Shown in pieces: positions 59,639 to 63,897 of a stretch of DNA of 63,897 nt; position 1 is the first letter of the stretch, and each line of letters opens with the position of its first letter. Under the pieces are notes generated by a model. It was not told where the DNA came from. It was given only the letters and a program-made list of their open reading frames with translations, and did no database searches. This DNA comes from Microbispora triticiradicis (GTDB lineage Bacteria; Actinomycetota; Actinomycetes; Streptosporangiales; Streptosporangiaceae): the NCBI GenBank assembly GCA_003260025.2, contig QFZU02000112.1, forward strand, positions 1-63,897, in the 5' to 3' direction. The position numbers and the translations under genes are program-made.

Positions 59639-60688
59639 TCAGCCGAAGGTGAGCACGACCTTGACTTCGTTCTCCCGCCTCTCGTAGGCGCCCGCATAGC
59701 TGTGCAGGGGCACCCTCCGGGAGATCAGCCGGGCGAGCCAGTCGCGGTTCGACACGGCGAGCGAGCCGGCCGCGGCGGTGAAGTGGCGGAGGTTGGAGTC
59801 GATCGTCCCGATGACCACGGCGTTCTCCAGGACCATCTCACGGTTGAGCGTGCCCACGTCCACGGTGATCCGCCGGGAGCTGGGGGTGACCCCGGTCAGG
59901 CAGACGATCCCGTAGGGGCCGATCGCCGAGAGGGTGCCGGTGAAGACCTCGGCCGCGCCGCAGGCCTCGACGACCACGTCCGGCTTGAGGGCGGTCACCA
60001 CGTCCTCGATCCAGCCCGTGTGATAGGTCGCGCCGAGATCGGCGACCAGCGCCGGTTTGGGCCCGCCCTTGACGAAGTCGAACACATGCACGTCGAGGCC
60101 GCGCTGGACGCCGAGCAGCGCGGCGAGCATGCCGAACGGTCCCGCGCCGGTGACCAGCACCCTGCGCGGCTCGTACCAGGACCGCGTCCCGATCTTCTCG
60201 ATCTGCTCCCAGGCCTTGGCGACCACCGACGCCGGCTGCAGCAGCACGCCCGTCTCGCCGAGACCCGAGTCGAGACGTACGGCGCAGTCCGTCTCCACGG
60301 ACCACATCTCGCTCGCGTAGCCGTCCAGTTCCTTCAACCCCCGCATGGTGTACCGCCCGTTGCGGCACATGTCGGGCTCGCCGTGGGCGCAGGCCACACA
60401 CGGCACCGGATCCGGATAGCGCACCAGACCCACGACGAGGTCGCCGGGGGAGAAGCCGGACCCGGCGGGGGCCTGCCGTACGCGGCCGAGGGACTCGTGC
60501 CCGATGACCAGCCGCTCCCGGCCCGGCGGGGCGTATCCGTAGTCGCCGGAGACGACCTCCCTGTCGGTGCCGCACACGCCGACGGCGACGCTCTCGACGA
60601 GGAGGTCGCCGGGGCCGGGCACGGGGTCGGGCACCTCGGTCAGCGCCAGCGACCCGGCCCGGCGCGGCACGACGGTGAGCGCGCGCAT
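59639..60688 (-). CDS. Zinc-dependent dehydrogenase, glucose 1-dehydrogenase type
   Basis: 349 residues of the medium-chain alcohol dehydrogenase fold. Catalytic zinc Cys in VGVCGTDREVVSG (near 39), structural zinc cysteines in PCVACAHGEPDMC (near 96-108), Rossmann motif VLVTGAGPFGMLAALLG (near 182), and a late Glu-rich GDH C-terminal region. Probably oxidises glucose or galactose with NADP. AAGGA ribosome site. Convergent with the prenyl synthase gene. Confidence 0.86.
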   Translation of the reverse strand: MRALTVVPRRAGSLALTEVPDPVPGPGDLLVESVAVGVCGTDREVVSGDYGYAPPGRERLVIGHESLGRVRQAPAGSGFSPGDLVVGLVRYPDPVPCVACAHGEPDMCRNGRYTMRGLKELDGYASEMWSVETDCAVRLDSGLGETGVLLQPASVVAKAWEQIEKIGTRSWYEPRRVLVTGAGPFGMLAALLGVQRGLDVHVFDFVKGGPKPALVADLGATYHTGWIEDVVTALKPDVVVEACGAAEVFTGTLSAIGPYGIVCLTGVTPSSRRITVDVGTLNREMVLENAVVIGTIDSNLRHFTAAAGSLAVSNRDWLARLISRRVPLHSYAGAYERRENEVKVVLTFG

Positions 60689-60776
60689 AAGGCATTCCTT
60701 CCCCGGGACCGCCCGTCCCACCTGCGGCGCCGCCCCCGGCCGGACAAGGAGAACACCAAGGGGAGGGAAAACTTCC

Positions 60777-61466
60777 TCAGCTCTCCGGGACGTCGTCGAG
60801 CAACCCGGCGTCGTGGGCCAGCAGCGCGATCTGCACGCGGTTGTTGAGCCCGAGCTTGGCGAGGATGCTCGACACGTGCGTCTTCACGGTCGGGACGCTG
60901 AGGTGGAGCAGCGCGGCGATCTCGGCGTTGGGCCTGCCCTGCCCGACCGCCACGGCGATCTCCCGTTCCCGGTCGTTCAGCGGCGCCAGGCGTTCCTCCG
61001 CCCGCGCCCGCCGCAGGTCCCGGCCCGACTCGGCCACCCGGGCGATGAGCCGCCGGGTCACCGCCGGGGACAGTACCGGATGGCCGCGGGCCACCCGGCG
61101 GACGGCGTCGACGATCTCGTCCGGCGGGGTGTCCTTCAGCAGGAACCCGGCCGCCCCCGCGCGCAGGGCGCGCAGCACGTGCTCGTCGGCGTCGAAGGTG
61201 GTCAGCACGATCACCTCCGGCGCGCCCTCGCGGGCGCGCAGCGCCTCGGTCGCCGTCAGGCCGTCCATGACGGGCATCCGGATGTCCATCAGCACCACGT
61301 CGGGGTGGTGCCGGCGGGCCAGCGGCAGGACCTCCGCGCCGTCTCCCGCCTCGGCGACGACACGGAGGTCGGGTGCGCCGCCGAGCATCATCACGAGGCC
61401 GGCCCGGACGAGCGGGTCGTCGTCGGCGATGAGCACACCGATCGGCGCGGAGTCGGGCGAGATCAT
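60777..61466 (-). CDS. NarL/FixJ-family response regulator
   Basis: 229 residues. Receiver domain with IADDDPLVRAGLV (near 13), phospho-Asp in DVVLMDIRMPVMDG (near 60) and Lys in GFLLKDTPPDEI (near 110), then a LuxR-type helix-turn-helix LNDREREIAVAVGQGRPNAE (near 163). ATG overlaps the kinase stop. Output regulator for the adjacent sensor. Confidence 0.94.
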   Translation of the reverse strand: MISPDSAPIGVLIADDDPLVRAGLVMMLGGAPDLRVVAEAGDGAEVLPLARRHHPDVVLMDIRMPVMDGLTATEALRAREGAPEVIVLTTFDADEHVLRALRAGAAGFLLKDTPPDEIVDAVRRVARGHPVLSPAVTRRLIARVAESGRDLRRARAEERLAPLNDREREIAVAVGQGRPNAEIAALLHLSVPTVKTHVSSILAKLGLNNRVQIALLAHDAGLLDDVPES

Positions 61467-62707
61467 GCGGGCCACGGTAGCCAAACCCGCACCTGCCAGG
61501 CACCCGCGCCGGTGCCGCCGTCCCGGCGCAGGGGCCCGTGCTCCAGCCGTCCCCCGGCCAGGGTGACCCGCTCGGCCAGGCCGATGAGCCCGTGACCCCT
61601 TTCGGTCTCCGGTTGGCCGGCCCCGGGGATGTCGTTGACCACCTCGATCGTCAGGCCGTCGCCGGGCGCCCCCGCCAGCCGCAGGTGGACCTCCGCCCCC
61701 GGCGCGTGCCTGCGCGCGTTGGTGAGCGCCTCCTGCACGACCCGGTACGCGGTGCGGCCCGTCCGGTCGGGGACGGCTTCCCGGGATTGCCCGCCGAGTT
61801 CGTCGCGCAGCCTCACCCGCATGCCGGCCTCGCCCGACTCCGCGAGAAGCCGGTCCAGATCGGCCAGCCCCGGCAGGCCGGGCCGCGTAGGCGCGGACCG
61901 TTCGCCGGACGGGTCGCCCGACGGGTTGCCTGATGTGCCGCCTGATGTGCCGCCGGTTGGGGCGCGCAGCACGCCGATGACCTCGCGCAGGTCCTGCAGC
62001 GCCTGGTGGGCGCTCTCCCTGATCACGCGCGCCGCGCGGGCGACGTCGGCGGGATCGGCGCCGGGGTTGAACTCCAGCGCTCCCGCGTGCACGCTCAGCA
62101 GGGACAGCCGGTGCCCGAGCACGTCGTGCATCTCTCGGGCAATGGCCTCGCGGACCAGGTGCTGCGCCTGCTCGGCCCGCAGCCTCGCCTCCGTCTCCAT
62201 CCGGGCCGCGCGATCGCGCTGCGCCAGCACCAGCCGCCGCCGATGGTGGACGAACAGCCCCCAGCCGGCCGCCGCACCCTGCAGGGCCAGGCCCAGCATG
62301 AACATCGCGAGCGGCGGCGTGCCCGGCTCGGGGCGCAACCACGTGAACACGACCGCGGCCAGCACGCTGAGCGCGAACACCACACCGGAGGTCCGGGGAC
62401 GCCGGTGGACCGCGACCGAGAAGAGCGCGGCCAGCATCGGGCCCGCGACCATCTCGAAGACGGCCGACAGCGCGACGAGCGTCACCGCGAGCCCGACCGG
62501 CCACCGGCGGCGCAGCCACAGCGCGGCGCAGCCGAGCGCGCCCACGACCTGGTCGAGGGGGAACAGCCATCCGGGCGGCAGCGGCGTGGTGCCGAGGCGC
62601 TCCGCCGACATGAGCAACGCGAACGCCGCGGCGAGCAGGAACATCGCCGTGTCCACGAGCCAGTCACGCCGGGTCCGCCGACGCCGGGGGGTGGCGGGAG
62701 CTTCCAT
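61463..62707 (-). CDS. Sensor histidine kinase (DesK/NarX type)
   Basis: 414 residues. About four or five membrane helices in residues 15-155, histidine box AREMHDVLGHRLSLLSVHAG (near 200), then an ATPase domain with VVQEALTNARRHAPG, VVNDIPG and RGHGLIGLAERVTL. A 12-bp repeat (61906-61965) inserts GGTSGGTSGNPSGDPSGE in the linker between the dimerisation and ATPase domains. Operon with the response regulator. Divergent from a small membrane gene. Confidence 0.93.
   Translation of the reverse strand: MEAPATPRRRRTRRDWLVDTAMFLLAAAFALLMSAERLGTTPLPPGWLFPLDQVVGALGCAALWLRRRWPVGLAVTLVALSAVFEMVAGPMLAALFSVAVHRRPRTSGVVFALSVLAAVVFTWLRPEPGTPPLAMFMLGLALQGAAAGWGLFVHHRRRLVLAQRDRAARMETEARLRAEQAQHLVREAIAREMHDVLGHRLSLLSVHAGALEFNPGADPADVARAARVIRESAHQALQDLREVIGVLRAPTGGTSGGTSGNPSGDPSGERSAPTRPGLPGLADLDRLLAESGEAGMRVRLRDELGGQSREAVPDRTGRTAYRVVQEALTNARRHAPGAEVHLRLAGAPGDGLTIEVVNDIPGAGQPETERGHGLIGLAERVTLAGGRLEHGPLRRDGGTGAGAWQVRVWLPWPA
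61906..61965 (-). repeat. 12-bp in-frame tandem repeat in kinase linker
   Basis: Five units such as CCGGACGGGTCG and CCTGATGTGCCG (twice identical) on the plus strand. Codes for Gly/Ser/Pro-rich linker. Confidence 0.85.
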
Positions 62708-62765
62708 ACGGCCGCAGCGTACGGCTTCGAGGGAGGCGCGCCCACGCGGTGGCGCGAAGCCGATA

Positions 62766-62792
62766 CCGAAGTCGGGGGACGTCCGACTTCGG
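62766..62792. promoter_or_regulatory. Inverted repeat in the divergent promoter
   Basis: CCGAAGTCGG and CCGACTTCGG (10-bp perfect arms, 7-bp spacer) between the kinase and the small membrane protein gene. Candidate response regulator binding site. Confidence 0.6.
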
Positions 62793-62886
62793 TCGGAGAG
62801 CACGCCGCGCGCCGGCGACCTTCGCCGGACGGAGGGATGCCGACGCCCGATGCCCTGCGGTCCCGCCGGTCCCTAGCGTCGGCGGC

Positions 62887-63120
62887 ATGCGCAAGGTCAT
62901 CCAGCTGGCCGGGGCGTTCCTGGTCGCCGCGGGAGTCAGCGGCACCATCGACCGTCTGGCCGTGCAGCCGTTCAACGGAGCGATCCTCAACGTCTTCAAC
63001 CGTCAGGTCATCCCGCGCCTCGCCTTCCTGACCGGCTACGAGGTGTACGCGAACCTGCTCGTCGCGGTCGCCGGCGCCGTCGTGTTCGCCGCCGCGAGGA
63101 GGCGCGATGAGAACGCCTGA
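62887..63120 (+). CDS. Small two-helix membrane protein
   Basis: 77 residues. Two membrane stretches (VIQLAGAFLVAAGVSGTID at 4-22, and LVAVAGAVVFAAARRR at the end). No domain recognised. ATG 62887. It ends inside the next gene's start (14-bp overlap), so the two are coupled, and its promoter contains an inverted repeat shared with the kinase operon. Likely the output of the two-component system. Confidence 0.7.
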   Translation: MRKVIQLAGAFLVAAGVSGTIDRLAVQPFNGAILNVFNRQVIPRLAFLTGYEVYANLLVAVAGAVVFAAARRRDENA

Positions 63121-63897
63121 CGCGCGCCGGGCCCGCTGGTCGCTCGCGGCCGGGCTGATGGTGCTCACGCCGATGTGTGCCGAGTACCTCGCGGGCTACG
63201 ACGACAGCACGGGCGATCCGTTCGTGCTGGTCGCCAGCCTGATGATCTTCAGTCCGCTGTACGGCGCGCCCGCGTTGCTGATCCGTGAGACGGTCCGCAG
63301 GCTGGGGCTGGGCTGGCCGGAGATCCTCGCTCTCGCGGCCGCCTTCGGCGTGCTGCAGGCGGGCGTCATCGACCAGTCCCTGTTCAGCGAGGGCTACCGG
63401 GACATCCCCTACTGGGAGGAGATGATCCGCCCGACGTACGTCGAGCCTCTGGGGCTGGCGGCCCACACCGCGCTGGCCTTCGTCGGGGGCCACGCGATCT
63501 GGAGCTTCGGCGTGCCGATCGCGCTGACCGAGGCGCTCGCCCCCCGGTTCTCGCGTACGCCCTGGCTGCGCGCGCCCGGGCTGGCCGCCGCCGTGGCGCT
63601 GTACCTCGCGGCGGCGACGTTGGTGCTGACCGACCATCTGCGGACCGAGTCCGACCACGCCTCGGCGGCCCAGATCGGGGGCGCGCTGGCCGTCGCCGCG
63701 CTGCTGGCGCTGCTCGCGCTTCTCCGTACGGTCCGCGCCCGGCGCCGCCCTGGTTCCCCTGCTCCTGACGTGTCGCCCCGGCGCCCGCCCCGGCCGGTCG
63801 CCGTCGCGGCGGCCGGCCTGGTGGCGGGCCTCGCCTTCGACCTCCTGCCCGCGACCTGGGCCGGGGTCGCGGGCGGGCTCGCCCTGCTCGCCCTGAC
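63107..63897 (+). CDS. Multi-pass membrane protein (partial, runs off right edge)
   Basis: About 263 codons visible, open at the edge. ATG with GAGGAGG in front. Six or more hydrophobic segments, e.g. WSLAAGLMVLTPMCAEYL, LAAAVALYLAAATLVL and VAVAAAGLVAGLAFDLL. A charged loop WEEMIRPTYVEP lies between helices three and four. It is coupled to the small membrane gene. No family recognised with certainty. Confidence 0.75.
   Translation, partial: MRTPDARRARWSLAAGLMVLTPMCAEYLAGYDDSTGDPFVLVASLMIFSPLYGAPALLIRETVRRLGLGWPEILALAAAFGVLQAGVIDQSLFSEGYRDIPYWEEMIRPTYVEPLGLAAHTALAFVGGHAIWSFGVPIALTEALAPRFSRTPWLRAPGLAAAVALYLAAATLVLTDHLRTESDHASAAQIGGALAVAALLALLALLRTVRARRRPGSPAPDVSPRRPPRPVAVAAAGLVAGLAFDLLPATWAGVAGGLALLAL

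Overview
The window is 63.9 kb of very GC-rich DNA from an aerobic filamentous actinomycete. I infer a member of the Streptosporangiaceae (Nonomuraea/Microbispora/Streptosporangium type). The grounds are GC-ending codons, frequent GTG starts with ATGA/GTGA overlaps, a CebR-type operator, an actinobacterial c-di-AMP riboswitch, many TetR/LuxR-type regulators and a large secreted hydrolase repertoire. I see no rRNA, tRNA, CRISPR array, transposase or phage gene. The whole window is chromosome-like.

Left part (1-4.4 kb): a minus-strand Nit1-type 'nitrogen starvation' cluster (flavin oxidoreductase, amidohydrolase, Sll0783-like protein, radical SAM, GNAT). It lacks a nitrilase in the visible part and has a repeated GTTAC motif in front. 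4.6-15.9 kb: a DMT exporter and a set of secreted enzymes (AA10 LPMO behind a CebR box, M28 aminopeptidase with PA domain, D,D-carboxypeptidase, C39-like peptidase, GH25 lysozyme behind a c-di-AMP riboswitch). Interspersed are a TetR/NmrA-reductase pair with clear operators, an integral-membrane alpha/beta hydrolase and a flavin reductase. 15.9-18.8 kb: a SecD-SecF fusion with a secreted low-complexity partner. 20.1-21.7 kb: an unusual overlapping trio of DksA-type zinc finger, MreB/Hsp70-type ATPase and a second DksA-type zinc finger. 21.9-32.1 kb: three TetR-type or divergent regulator pairs, an HsaA-like flavin monooxygenase, a free-standing condensation-domain protein, RF3, a cytochrome P450 and a DesK/NarL-type two-component system.

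32.2-42.8 kb: a tightly packed 11-gene minus-strand operon for 4-hydroxybenzoate/protocatechuate catabolism (pobA-pcaI-J-F-H-G-B-D-C), followed by a PfkB sugar kinase and a metallo-beta-lactamase/rhodanese protein. It is divergent from an IclR regulator. Together these genes convert 4-hydroxybenzoate to protocatechuate and on to succinyl-CoA plus acetyl-CoA.

43.4-56.6 kb looks like a hypoxia/dormancy (DosR-regulon-like) island that is decaying. It holds a group 3b-type [NiFe]-hydrogenase operon with several internal deletions, its maturation protease, OsmC, a DevS-like GAF kinase split by one missing base, two tandem universal stress proteins, two CBS proteins, an MBL hydrolase and YceI. A GH54-type arabinofuranosidase with LacI operators and a lipoprotein are interleaved. 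56.6-63.9 kb: Sir2 deacylase, aldo/keto reductase, polyprenyl synthase, glucose-dehydrogenase-like enzyme, a second NarL-type two-component system and two membrane proteins, the last cut by the right edge.

The most unusual signals are the condensed hydrogenase operon, the DksA-MreB-DksA trio, the Nit1 cluster variant, the arabinofuranosidase with repeats inserted in its lamin-tail domain, and a recurring pattern of in-frame 9-24 bp microrepeats in unrelated genes.
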